Of a DNA stretch of 64,000 nt, positions 45,529 to 53,615 are shown piece by piece (position 1 is the stretch's first letter; the number at the start of each line of letters is the position of its first letter). The stretch spans positions 62,001 to 126,000 of the forward strand of contig NZ_FNYH01000008.1 in NCBI RefSeq assembly GCF_900108915.1. The letters run 5' to 3'. Source of the stretch: Allopseudospirillum japonicum (GTDB lineage Bacteria; Pseudomonadota; Gammaproteobacteria; Pseudomonadales; Halomonadaceae). The notes beneath the pieces are model-generated. The model was not told the DNA's origin. It worked only from the letters and a program-made list of their open reading frames with translations, and did not search any database. The position numbers and the translations under genes were made by a program.

Positions 45529-46479
45529 ATGTGCTCACAAGCCTTGGTGATTCGTCATTTAAGTAAAACCTATGCTAATGGTTTTCAAGCCTTACAGGGT
45601 ATTGATCTCACTGTGGAAGAAGGTGATTTTTTTGCCCTTTTAGGGCCAAATGGCGCCGGAAAATCAACTACTTTGGGGATTGTATCTTCTTTGATTAATA
45701 AGACAGAAGGGCAAATTGAAGTTTGTGGTATTGATATTGATAAAGATTTTGCGACAGCGAAGCGTCAATTAGGAGTTGTACCGCAAGAATTTAATTTTAA
45801 TCAATTTGAAAAAGTGCTTGATATTGTCGTGACACAAGGTGGTTTTTATGGGATGCCTTTAGCACAAGCAAGATCACGCGCAGAACATTATTTAAAAGCT
45901 CTGGGTTTGTGGGATAAAAGACATCAGGCATCACGTATGTTATCAGGAGGAATGAAACGGCGTTTAATGATAGCCCGTGCCTTAGTGCATCAACCTAAGT
46001 TATTGATTTTAGATGAACCTACTGCAGGTGTGGATATTGAGCTAAGACGCTCCATGTGGGATTTTATGCGTGAAATTAATGCACAAGGCACCACGATTAT
46101 TTTAACTACACATTATCTTGAAGAAGCAGAAAGTTTGTGCCGCAATATTGCGATTATTGATCAAGGAAAAATTATTAAAAACTCGAGTATGAAGTCTTTA
46201 TTGCAAGAATTGAATACAGAAACTTTTATCTTTGACACACGCACACCGCTGACAGCCGCGGTGAATCAACAAACAGAAGGTTATCAAGTACGTGTATTAG
46301 ATGATTCCTCACTAGAAGTCGATCTACGCAAAGGGTGCTACTTAAATCAAGTATTTCATTTTTTTGAATCTCAGGGGATTCAAGTTTCTAGTATGCGTAA
46401 TAAATCGAATCGATTAGAAGAACTTTTTGTTGAGCTAGTGCAGGCCAAAAACACACATCTAGAAACAAGTTCAGTATAA
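45529..46479 (+). CDS. yadG: ABC-2 type transporter ATP-binding protein, YadG-like
   Basis: This 316-residue ATPase has Walker A (GPNGAGKST), signature LSGGMKRRLMIARAL, Walker B (LLILDEPTAGVD) and the switch His in TTHYLEEAE. The start is the ATG at 45529 with AGGAGAG upstream; the frame is open back through the last tRNA, which is not coding. It closely resembles E. coli YadG, and with the next gene forms an ABC-2 exporter of unknown substrate. The C-terminal 90 residues form the usual regulatory extension. Confidence 0.93.
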   Translation: MCSQALVIRHLSKTYANGFQALQGIDLTVEEGDFFALLGPNGAGKSTTLGIVSSLINKTEGQIEVCGIDIDKDFATAKRQLGVVPQEFNFNQFEKVLDIVVTQGGFYGMPLAQARSRAEHYLKALGLWDKRHQASRMLSGGMKRRLMIARALVHQPKLLILDEPTAGVDIELRRSMWDFMREINAQGTTIILTTHYLEEAESLCRNIAIIDQGKIIKNSSMKSLLQELNTETFIFDTRTPLTAAVNQQTEGYQVRVLDDSSLEVDLRKGCYLNQVFHFFESQGIQVSSMRNKSNRLEELFVELVQAKNTHLETSSV

Positions 46480-46500
46480 AAATGACTATAGGATAGCAAA

Positions 46501-47274
46501 ATGCAATTTTCACAATATCGTATCGCTTTGCAGACTATTTTGATCAAAGAAATTCGGCGTTTTTTGCGAATCTGGGGACAAACCTTATTACCACCAGCCA
46601 TTACTATGGGACTATATTTTGTTATTTTTGGGAATCTCATTGGGACACGTATAGGGAGTATGGAAGGATTTACCTATATGCAGTTTATTGTGCCAGGCTT
46701 AATCATGATGTCTGTCATTACTAATAGTTATTCCAATGTGACTTCTTCTTTCTTTAGCACTAAATTTCAACGTTCGATTGAAGAAATGCTAGTCTCCCCA
46801 ATTCCTAATTGGGTGATTTTAGTTGGTTTTGTTTTAGGTGGCGTTGCACGCGGCCTTTGTGTTGGCTTTATTGTAACCTTGCTTTCTTTATTTTTTACTG
46901 ATCTTAGCTTGAATAACTTGTTTGTTACCTTGTTAGTTATTTTTATGACAGCTGTACTTTTTGCCTTAGGTGGTTTTATTAATGCCATGTTTGCCAAAAA
47001 GTTTGATGATATTGCAATTGTACCTACATTTATTTTGACGCCTTTAACATATTTAGGAGGTGTGTTTTATTCTATTAAATTACTCCCTGAATTTTGGCAA
47101 GGCGTCTCCTTGATTAATCCTATCTTGTATATGGTCAATACTTTCAGGTATGGTATTTTAGGTGTGTCAGATATTAATGTGGTAACAGCGCTCATTGTCG
47201 TCTTCTTATTTATTATTGCCCTATTTAGCTGGGCATTATGGCTGCTTAATCGTGGTTATGGCATTCGTAGTTAA
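46501..47274 (+). CDS. yadH: ABC-2 type transporter permease, YadH-like
   Basis: This 257-residue inner-membrane permease has six predicted helices and the ABC-2 signature region around LTPLTYLGGVFYSIKLLPEFWQ. Length and sequence match E. coli YadH (256). It follows the ATPase gene after 21 bases. The substrate is unknown, and polysaccharide or drug export are guesses from the superfamily. queF follows after 26 bases on the same strand. Confidence 0.93.
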   Translation: MQFSQYRIALQTILIKEIRRFLRIWGQTLLPPAITMGLYFVIFGNLIGTRIGSMEGFTYMQFIVPGLIMMSVITNSYSNVTSSFFSTKFQRSIEEMLVSPIPNWVILVGFVLGGVARGLCVGFIVTLLSLFFTDLSLNNLFVTLLVIFMTAVLFALGGFINAMFAKKFDDIAIVPTFILTPLTYLGGVFYSIKLLPEFWQGVSLINPILYMVNTFRYGILGVSDINVVTALIVVFLFIIALFSWALWLLNRGYGIRS

Positions 47275-47300
47275 ATTTCGATACGAGATAAGGGGTAAAT

Positions 47301-48146
47301 ATGCATCCAGCTGAGGCATCAAATTTAGGTAAGGCCAGTCCTTACCCAAAAAAATACGATTCTAAATGGCTTTATCCTATTGCACGCCATCTACAGCGCC
47401 AACATTTACAGACCGAGGGGGTTCCTTGTTATGGTGAAGATATGTGGACAGCGTATGAAGTTTCTTGGCTCGATATGAAGGCCAAACCACAAATTGCACT
47501 TGCGAGTATTCGCTTGCCTTTGCAAAGTCAAAATTTAATTGAATCCAAATCTTTAAAGCTATATTTGAACTCATTTAACCAAAGTCAATGGCCTAGTTTA
47601 GAAGCGGTGCAAGCACAAATAAGCCAGGACTTAACTCAAGTTGCCGGAATGCAAGTACAAGTGGATTTGTGGACTTGGCAGCAAGCAGAAATGTATTTGC
47701 AACCCAAACCAATACAAGGCATGTGTTTAGATGATTTAGAGTTGCAGGATGAAATTGCAAGCGCACCAGTCGATCAGCCAGATTTATTGGCTGATGTAGA
47801 AAAAGGTAAGAAACTAGTAAAGCCTGAATACTATTATTCACACTTGTTAAAATCTAATTGTCCAGTCACAGGCCAACCTGATTGGGCAACGTTATGGATT
47901 GAATACCAAGGGGCACCTTTAAACTTATCTGCTTTGTTAGCTTATATTTTAAGCTTTCGCCAACATCAAGATTTTCACGAGCATTGTGTAGAGCGCATTT
48001 ATTACACACTTTGGCATGTATGCCAACCAGAGAAGCTCAGTGTATATGCTCGTTATACACGGCGCGGTGGTTTAGACATCAATCCTTGGCGCACGTCAGA
48101 TGCAAAAGCAGCTCATGCACCTTTAATACGTACAATACGTCAATAA
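47301..48146 (+). CDS. queF: NADPH-dependent 7-cyano-7-deazaguanine reductase QueF (long form)
   Basis: This 281-residue enzyme reduces preQ0 to preQ1 in queuosine synthesis for tRNAs with GUN anticodons. It is the long, tandem T-fold form of gammaproteobacteria. The QueF motif ESKSLKLYLNSFNQ is near residue 82, the catalytic Cys is in SNCPVTGQPDW (about 190), and the end CVERIYYTLW...RYTRRGGLDINPWR is highly conserved. It may be transcribed together with yadGH. No preQ1 riboswitch is seen in the 26-base gap before it. Confidence 0.95.
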   Translation: MHPAEASNLGKASPYPKKYDSKWLYPIARHLQRQHLQTEGVPCYGEDMWTAYEVSWLDMKAKPQIALASIRLPLQSQNLIESKSLKLYLNSFNQSQWPSLEAVQAQISQDLTQVAGMQVQVDLWTWQQAEMYLQPKPIQGMCLDDLELQDEIASAPVDQPDLLADVEKGKKLVKPEYYYSHLLKSNCPVTGQPDWATLWIEYQGAPLNLSALLAYILSFRQHQDFHEHCVERIYYTLWHVCQPEKLSVYARYTRRGGLDINPWRTSDAKAAHAPLIRTIRQ

Positions 48147-48215
48147 AAAAATACGATATTTTTTGTGGTACTTGCCTCCGTCCAGTAAAGGAGGAGGCTA
48201 GGTTATAGAGAAATT

Positions 48216-49181
48216 TTATATTTTTTTCTGTGGATCTTCTTCTCCATCATTTAATAAATGTTCACCAAAATTAAAATCATCTAGTTCATCTAGACTAGAA
48301 TCTAATAAATCCATATCTTGCATTTCATCTGTATGATCAAACATGGATTCTTCGTAAGGAATTTCATCTTCTTCCTCAGAGGTTGCTTGAGTAGATTCAT
48401 CGGTAAATTCTGGCATATCAAAATCGTCTGTATCGGGCGCATCATCTTTTAATAATGCATGTATTTCATGATCTAAGTCTTCTTCCTGTATCTGTGGATC
48501 TAGCTCTGTACGTGATGCATGTAAAGGCGCACCCATATCTGGATCTAGTTGTTCGAATTCGTGGCTACTAAGACTAGGGGAGCTTGAACTCAAGATATCT
48601 TCATCTTCATCAAACAGGGCGTCAGTTGGCAGATCATCCATACTAATATCGAAATGCACGCCAAGCTCTTCGGTAAGGGCTTGGGTATTATCTTCTTCTA
48701 CAGGAAAATCTTCTTGTAAATCAGGAGCTTCTGGCAAGGTTTCTAGTTCTGCATCTGGGTCAACATCCAAATCGAAATCTTCCAATAAAGCCGCATCAGC
48801 AACCGCTGCCCCAGCAACCCCCAAGGCAGCAGCACCGGCCACTTTGGCACTTGTTGAAGATTTTAACTCTGAAGGTGCAGCCAGCTCACAGCCAAGGCGG
48901 CGTGCTAGTCGTTCTGCAAGATCACGTTGGGCAACATGGAGTTCTTGCGTTTCGGGATGCTTCACAGGCAAATGGTCAATCAGTTGTCCTAAACGTATTA
49001 ACAGGAGTTGAGCTTCTTCATCCTGTTGTGGCTCTATGCTGACCTTGCGAGCAACGGCATTCTTTAATTTTTGCAGGCGTTTTTTTAGCGTGCGTATATG
49101 GATGACAAGGAACACAAGGGTGCCCAGCAGGAGCACGATAAGCTCGACAATGCCGAGTAAGGCGAAAGTTGATAACTGCAT
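48216..49181 (-). CDS. unknown single-pass membrane protein with acidic tail
   Basis: I do not recognise this 321-residue protein. One N-terminal helix (about 6-28) is followed by a basic stretch (KKRLQKLKNAVARK), so the rest should face the cytoplasm. Residues 45-105 look helical. An Ala/Gly/Val-rich segment (about 112-130) is mildly hydrophobic. The remaining 190 residues are very acidic and low in complexity, rich in Asp, Glu, Ser and Leu, with few basic residues. The shape recalls ZipA or FimV tails, but no folded domain supports that. Confidence 0.75.
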   Translation of the reverse strand: MQLSTFALLGIVELIVLLLGTLVFLVIHIRTLKKRLQKLKNAVARKVSIEPQQDEEAQLLLIRLGQLIDHLPVKHPETQELHVAQRDLAERLARRLGCELAAPSELKSSTSAKVAGAAALGVAGAAVADAALLEDFDLDVDPDAELETLPEAPDLQEDFPVEEDNTQALTEELGVHFDISMDDLPTDALFDEDEDILSSSSPSLSSHEFEQLDPDMGAPLHASRTELDPQIQEEDLDHEIHALLKDDAPDTDDFDMPEFTDESTQATSEEEDEIPYEESMFDHTDEMQDMDLLDSSLDELDDFNFGEHLLNDGEEDPQKKI

Positions 49182-49311
49182 AATGGGCTTTCACTCCTGT
49201 AGCGATGGCCAACGTAAACCTTTAGGGCACAAGAAATGCTATCATTATCCGTCTTGTACTGCCTACTCTAGAAGAGGCGCTGCCAAGTCTTCACTATGAA
49301 GGATAAGATCT

Positions 49312-49872
49312 ATGCATGCTTTAGAACTGTTGTTGACGCGTAACTCTATGCCCCGTCTGGTAGCACCTGCGCCTGATGATAGCACGATGCAGCACCTGTA
49401 TCAGGCTGGATTGCGCGCTCCTGATCATGGATGCTTACGCCCTTGGCGGTTTATTGAATTTCAAGGGCAAGCTTTGCAGCAACTAGGTGAATATTTTGTA
49501 CAAGCACAACAGCAAGAACAAGCCCAAACCACGCCAGCACAGTTAGAAAAAACACGGCAAATGTGTACACGTGCGCCCATGCTCGTATTGGTGGTTGCTG
49601 TGTGCCAATCTCACCCTAAAGTGCCAGAAGTTGAACAACTCATGTCTGCGGCTTGTGCTGCACATGGTATTTTATTGGCAGCCCATGCACTGGGTTGGGG
49701 AGCGATGTGGCGTACAGGTTGGTTGACTTATTCACCGAGCTTACATCAATCTCTTAGTTTACAAGCACATGAAAAACTGGTCGGTTTCTTGTATTTAGGA
49801 ACACCTGCAGGCGCTTATAAACCACTGCCAGGGCATCAAATCACTGACTTTGTCACTAAAATTTCCGGATAA
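49312..49872 (+). CDS. nitroreductase family protein, YdjA-like
   Basis: This 186-residue FMN-dependent oxidoreductase has the compact form of E. coli YdjA. Typical segments are the RAPDHGCLRPWRFIEF FMN-binding block (residues 33-50), AHALGWGAMWRTGW and the end FLYLGTPAGAYKPLPG. Family members reduce nitroaromatics or quinones with NAD(P)H, but the natural substrate is unknown. A thioesterase gene follows after 8 bases, so the two are cotranscribed. Confidence 0.9.
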   Translation: MHALELLLTRNSMPRLVAPAPDDSTMQHLYQAGLRAPDHGCLRPWRFIEFQGQALQQLGEYFVQAQQQEQAQTTPAQLEKTRQMCTRAPMLVLVVAVCQSHPKVPEVEQLMSAACAAHGILLAAHALGWGAMWRTGWLTYSPSLHQSLSLQAHEKLVGFLYLGTPAGAYKPLPGHQITDFVTKISG

Positions 49873-49880
49873 GGCCACCT

Positions 49881-50336
49881 ATGTTATCGCAAGAATTTTT
49901 AGACGCATTTTTAGCAGACACCTGCCGCAAAATTCCTCTTGTACAACATTTAGGGATTCAAAGTTTGGATTTTAATGAACAAGCCTTGCAGATGAAACTG
50001 GCTTTGGCACCCTTAATTAATGATAAGGGTACAGGTTTTGGTGGTGGAATGAATGCTTTAGTAACTTTGGCCGGTTGGATGTGGGTTACTTTAACTTTGG
50101 AAGAGGCTGGGTTAGTGCGTCCTGTGGTGGTGAAGTCAAATCAAAGTGATTTTCTTGCACCAATTACGCAAGACTTTGAACTAATCTGTCGGCCTCAAAC
50201 AGGGTACACCGCCTCCAAGTTAATTGAACAAGTGAAGGCGGGGACAAAAGCAGGGATTAGTTTACGTGCTGATCTACAATGTGCACAAAAAACTGCCTTG
50301 ACTTATCAAGGGGACTATCGCGTATTAGCCACTTAA
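49881..50336 (+). CDS. hot-dog thioesterase, YiiD C-terminal type
   Basis: This 151-residue protein matches the thioesterase domain found at the C-terminus of E. coli YiiD, here as a single-domain protein. The family-typical LAPLINDKGTGFGGGMNALVTLAGWMW segment (about 43-70) and KSNQSDFLAPI follow the hot-dog fold. In Pseudomonas a related protein, FabY-adjacent or not, has been tied to acyl chain metabolism; I do not assign a substrate. Its stop overlaps by 4 bases the end of the convergent peroxidase gene. Confidence 0.8.
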   Translation: MLSQEFLDAFLADTCRKIPLVQHLGIQSLDFNEQALQMKLALAPLINDKGTGFGGGMNALVTLAGWMWVTLTLEEAGLVRPVVVKSNQSDFLAPITQDFELICRPQTGYTASKLIEQVKAGTKAGISLRADLQCAQKTALTYQGDYRVLAT

Positions 50337-50941
50337 TTTGACGTAGTCTGCGTTGTTGATGGCTCGAGTAAGTTTTCAATCGCACGGATAAAGCTAGCTT
50401 TATCAGGCGGTGTGGTAGCACCAAAGTGTTGTACAAAATGGCCTTGGGCATCAACAAGGTATTTGTTGAAGTTCCAGCGCGGACGCGGGGCGCCTTGCTC
50501 AAATAAAGTTTGAAAAACAGGATTCAGGTCACTACGGCGTACATGGGTTGGTTTGAACATGGAGAAGCTAACGCCAAAATTCAGCAAACAGACTTCGGCA
50601 ATTTTTTCCTCGCTTTGTGCTTCTTGAAAAAAATCATTAGAAGGAAAGCCTAAAACCACTAGTCCTTGAGGGCCATATTTTTGGTGCAAACTTTCTAACC
50701 CTTGAAACTGCTTAGTAAAGCCGCAATGGCTCGCTGTGTTGACGATCAAAAGCGGTTGACCAGCAAATTGGCACAGATCTAAGCTTTCTGAGCTATGCAA
50801 GCGTCCTTGGGTGGATTGCAGCATAAGGGGGCAAGATGTCGTCATAGGTTGTGCTCCTTTGATAGAGGATAGATCTTGAGCAAAAGCGACAGAGCAAGAA
50901 CATAGGTAAACCAGTATGAGCCAAGGGGAAGCTAACCGCAT
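50333..50941 (-). CDS. exported glutathione peroxidase family protein (Cys type)
   Basis: This 202-residue thiol peroxidase belongs to the glutathione peroxidase family. The peroxidatic Cys is in NTASHCGFT, the second block is LGFPSNDFFQEA where the usual Gln-containing FPCNQF is changed, and the third is RWNFNKYLVD with the conserved Trp and Asn. I choose the ATG at 50941, preceded by AGGTGAT, which gives a signal peptide ending near VAFA; the frame extends to 51013 without support. It is therefore likely periplasmic and may use thioredoxin-like reductants instead of glutathione. Confidence 0.88.
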   Translation of the reverse strand: MRLASPWLILVYLCSCSVAFAQDLSSIKGAQPMTTSCPLMLQSTQGRLHSSESLDLCQFAGQPLLIVNTASHCGFTKQFQGLESLHQKYGPQGLVVLGFPSNDFFQEAQSEEKIAEVCLLNFGVSFSMFKPTHVRRSDLNPVFQTLFEQGAPRPRWNFNKYLVDAQGHFVQHFGATTPPDKASFIRAIENLLEPSTTQTTSN

Positions 50942-51049
50942 AACATCACCTAATGATAAATAAAGTGGCTTAAGAGTATGATAGAGTGTATGATTTTTGT
51001 ATAGCTTTTGCATAAGAAATAAGCAAGCTAAGCAAAATAAAAATCAAAC

Positions 51050-51077
51050 TTGACTTGGCAAAAAAATAACGTATAAT
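51050..51077 (+). promoter_or_regulatory. sigma-70 promoter of tRNA-Ser
   Basis: TTGACT (51050-51055) and a perfect TATAAT (51072-51077) are 16 bases apart. The tRNA begins 17 bases downstream. Confidence 0.88.
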
Positions 51078-51093
51078 TTTGCCTCACTTGTAC

Positions 51094-51181
51094 GGAAGAG
51101 TGTCCGAGTGGTCGAAGGAGCACGCCTGGAAAGTGTGTATGTCGCAAGGCATCGAGGGTTCGAATCCCTCCTCTTCCGCCA
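51094..51181 (+). tRNA. tRNA-Ser (GGA)
   Basis: This is an 88-base class II tRNA with encoded CCA. The anticodon is GGA in CCTGGAAAG, the acceptor arms are GGAAGAG and CTCTTCC, and the long variable arm (TGTCGCAAGGCA region) is typical of tRNA-Ser. Confidence 0.97.
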
Positions 51182-51192
51182 GAATCAAAAAG

Positions 51193-51221
51193 AAAAGCCC
51201 TGATTAATCAGGGCTTTTTTT
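51193..51221. terminator. bidirectional terminator after tRNA-Ser
   Basis: AAAAGCCCTGA and TCAGGGCTTTT form an 11-bp stem around TTAA, with a T7 run on the right and A-rich bases on the left. It ends tRNA-Ser on the plus strand and the 118-residue gene on the minus strand. Confidence 0.92.
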
Positions 51222-51225
51222 ATGC

Positions 51226-51582
51226 CTAATGATAGACTTTAAATTGCATCTGGTAAGGATGATCTTCTGTACAGGGGCGCACTCGACTGTGAGCACTTGC
51301 CTTACCCTTAGGCCCTAAAGTGCCTATCGATAAGTATTTAGACCACAGCAAATTCTTGTGAATATCAAAAGCATAGAGTTTGACGCCGACAGCATCGCGT
51401 AAGGTGCGGCTCTCATTCTGGACTGTAATACTCAGGCGACAGCTATTATTGCCTGATGTGCGTCGAATCTCCAGATCGCTATAGCTAGTGTTGTGGTTTA
51501 ATTTACCATAACTTTTTACAGCTTGGCTGGTAGGGCTAATGATTAATAAGAAACTAGCTAATATAAAATGTTGTACGCGCAT
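51226..51582 (-). CDS. unknown small exported protein
   Basis: I do not recognise this 118-residue protein. An N-terminal signal peptide (MRVQHFILASFLLIISPTSQA) should send it to the periplasm. The mature part is beta-rich, with two Cys (about residues 48 and 104) that could form a disulphide. The pattern of short strands recalls small immunoglobulin-like periplasmic proteins, but no family is evident. It is a single-gene unit ending at the terminator shared with tRNA-Ser. Confidence 0.75.
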   Translation of the reverse strand: MRVQHFILASFLLIISPTSQAVKSYGKLNHNTSYSDLEIRRTSGNNSCRLSITVQNESRTLRDAVGVKLYAFDIHKNLLWSKYLSIGTLGPKGKASAHSRVRPCTEDHPYQMQFKVYH

Positions 51583-51668
51583 AAAATATCCCTATTGTGG
51601 CTTCCTTCCTTTGTGGTCCTGAGTTGATGATAGGCACTCTTCCTTGAGTGCTTGTGTTGCGAGTAAAT

Positions 51669-52268
51669 TTATAGCAGTTTTCTTAAAGTAAAGGCACCAC
51701 GGATATCACCTTCATTAAAGTTACGTGCTTGATCTTGCGGATATAACTCATCCAACTTCTGTAAGACAGCGGGCTGAATCTGGCTATCGGCACCATGGCA
51801 ACTTAAGCACATAGATTGCGTTGGAATGGCCTTCATATAGCGCAGGACTTGCTGACCTTCTTCCTCCACCACTTGACTGTATTCTAATTCAGCAATTGGG
51901 GTACCGGCCTGTTTTTGAGCTGCAAAATCTTGTAAGACTTGTTGTTCCCAAGCATCTGCGGCATTGTCTGGGTTGCGTACTTTTAAGCTAGTACGGGCAA
52001 TTTCGAATCCTTGTGCTTGGCTGACTTCTTGTGCAATGGGGGCGGCTTTCTCACTACAAACGCCGATGCCAGCAGGTAAACCACCTTCACCAATGGCCGC
52101 TTTTAAGGTGCTTTGTAACTCAGTAGCAAAAATTTTAATGCCGGTTTTCATCTCAGCGACTTGAGCGCTGGCATCTGGTGTTTGCGAACTTGTGGTCTCT
52201 TGCGCCCAACTGGCTTGGGTGAGTGTTAAAAGGGTAAAGCAGCAGGCAAATAAAGGATTTAGTTTCAC
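51669..52268 (-). CDS. DUF3365 (Tll0287-like) periplasmic haem protein
   Basis: This 199-residue protein belongs to the DUF3365/Tll0287-like family of single-haem sensor proteins. The start is a GTG at 52268 with AAGGAG 7 bases upstream; it yields a signal peptide ending at ASWA. The haem motif CLSCH lies about residue 155, and the family end RGAFTLRKLL is present. A longer frame to 52412 would overlap the neighbouring O-antigen ligase gene. Family members are suspected redox or gas sensors; a partner is not evident here. Confidence 0.87.
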   Translation of the reverse strand: MKLNPLFACCFTLLTLTQASWAQETTSSQTPDASAQVAEMKTGIKIFATELQSTLKAAIGEGGLPAGIGVCSEKAAPIAQEVSQAQGFEIARTSLKVRNPDNAADAWEQQVLQDFAAQKQAGTPIAELEYSQVVEEEGQQVLRYMKAIPTQSMCLSCHGADSQIQPAVLQKLDELYPQDQARNFNEGDIRGAFTLRKLL

Positions 52269-52353
52269 TGGGTGGCTCCTTATGATCAACATCAGCGCAG
52301 TAAAAATTGATAATCGTATGAATATTAGTTTTTTCTTATCTTGATGGCAACCT

Positions 52354-53604
52354 TCACGAGGCTGCAAGGTCTTGCTTGTGTCGTATTTGTTGCTCAAGTA
52401 ACGCCCACACACAAACGAGCATTAAAGGATACATAAGTGCGCCACTGTGATGTGCGAGTAGGGTTTGCGATAAACCAAAATCAATAAAAGTGATGGGAAT
52501 GAGGGATAAAGCTGTGGCCAGTGCACGCGTACTTGTACAAGAAGTATACAAATAAGGGAGTGCATAGAAAATAGGTAAGAGGTATAAAGCCAACAAAGTC
52601 AATAAACCAAACAGCCCGCGCTTGAGTGTGGCATCTAACAAGTCATTATGAACATGGTCAAAAGGTGCAATGACAGGGGTGACTTGTCCGGCAGTAATTA
52701 ACGCTTGCTTTTCCTGCATATAATCCGTTTCTCCCCAGCCTAACCAAGGGCGCTGCGGAATCAAGTCAATTGCCAGTTGCCACATTTCAAAACGTGCCCC
52801 GAGGGAGGTGTTCACTTCAGCTTGTTGATAAAGTTGAATATCTTGCCAAGCGGCATGAATGCGGGTCGCAACCCCAGTTTGCGGAATTGCATAGATAAGT
52901 AAGGGGACAATACAGGCAGAGGCAAGCAAAATAAATTTTAGCCGACAACTTAGCCAGGGAGCATAAGCCCGCCAAAGTACCCAAGCCACGAAAGGTAGGC
53001 CAATCCAGCCACCTCGGCTGCCAGAAAGTAAAGAGGCTAATAAACCAGCACTGCCTGCTAACAAGGCGAACATCAGCAAATAGGTGCGCTGACGCCCTTG
53101 GCCTTGTAGCACCAAGCCAACGCCTGCAAGGCTTAAGATCCCTAATAAAAGACTTAAGTCCCCAAACTGAATGACATGGGTAAAGCCTTCGGCTCTGGGC
53201 ATACCCAATCCCCATTTTTGCCAACTGGCGAGTAGGCCGGCAATCAGGGCACCGAACATCACCCCAAGCCACCAAAATAGAGGCGATAAACGGATACTTA
53301 ACAGAAACCAAAACACAGGCAAGGCAAGTAAAAAACGACTGGCACCATCTAGCTCCCTAAGCTCGGTCAAGGTGGGTAAAAAGCTCAACCAATAGGCAAG
53401 CAAAGCCAACATCAAAGCGTGTATTTGCCAAGACAGGCTACTTAAAGCGCGGCGCTGGCGCACTAGGGTGATACTTGCGCATAATAAAAGTACGGCAGCA
53501 ATGGAGTAACCCGAAGGCAAGGCAAGACACAAAGCGCCCAATAAAAAAACCGCAAGATTAGTATAGGTCTCCAACGAAGGCGTGAGGCCAAAAGGGATCT
53601 TCAC
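52354..53604 (-). CDS. O-antigen ligase / WaaL-like membrane protein
   Basis: This 416-residue inner-membrane protein has about 11-12 hydrophobic segments and the Wzy_C-type periplasmic region, with the sequence RFEMWQLAIDLIPQRPWLGWGETDYM followed by HVHNDLLDATLKRGLFGLL, whose His is the conserved residue of O-antigen ligases. It should join O-antigen to lipid A-core, or polymerise another surface glycan; the superfamily does not separate these safely. The UDP-sugar dehydrogenase gene lies 11 bases upstream on the same strand, which supports a role in surface polysaccharide. Confidence 0.88.
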   Translation of the reverse strand: MKIPFGLTPSLETYTNLAVFLLGALCLALPSGYSIAAVLLLCASITLVRQRRALSSLSWQIHALMLALLAYWLSFLPTLTELRELDGASRFLLALPVFWFLLSIRLSPLFWWLGVMFGALIAGLLASWQKWGLGMPRAEGFTHVIQFGDLSLLLGILSLAGVGLVLQGQGRQRTYLLMFALLAGSAGLLASLLSGSRGGWIGLPFVAWVLWRAYAPWLSCRLKFILLASACIVPLLIYAIPQTGVATRIHAAWQDIQLYQQAEVNTSLGARFEMWQLAIDLIPQRPWLGWGETDYMQEKQALITAGQVTPVIAPFDHVHNDLLDATLKRGLFGLLTLLALYLLPIFYALPYLYTSCTSTRALATALSLIPITFIDFGLSQTLLAHHSGALMYPLMLVCVWALLEQQIRHKQDLAAS

Positions 53605-53615
53605 AGCATCTCCTC

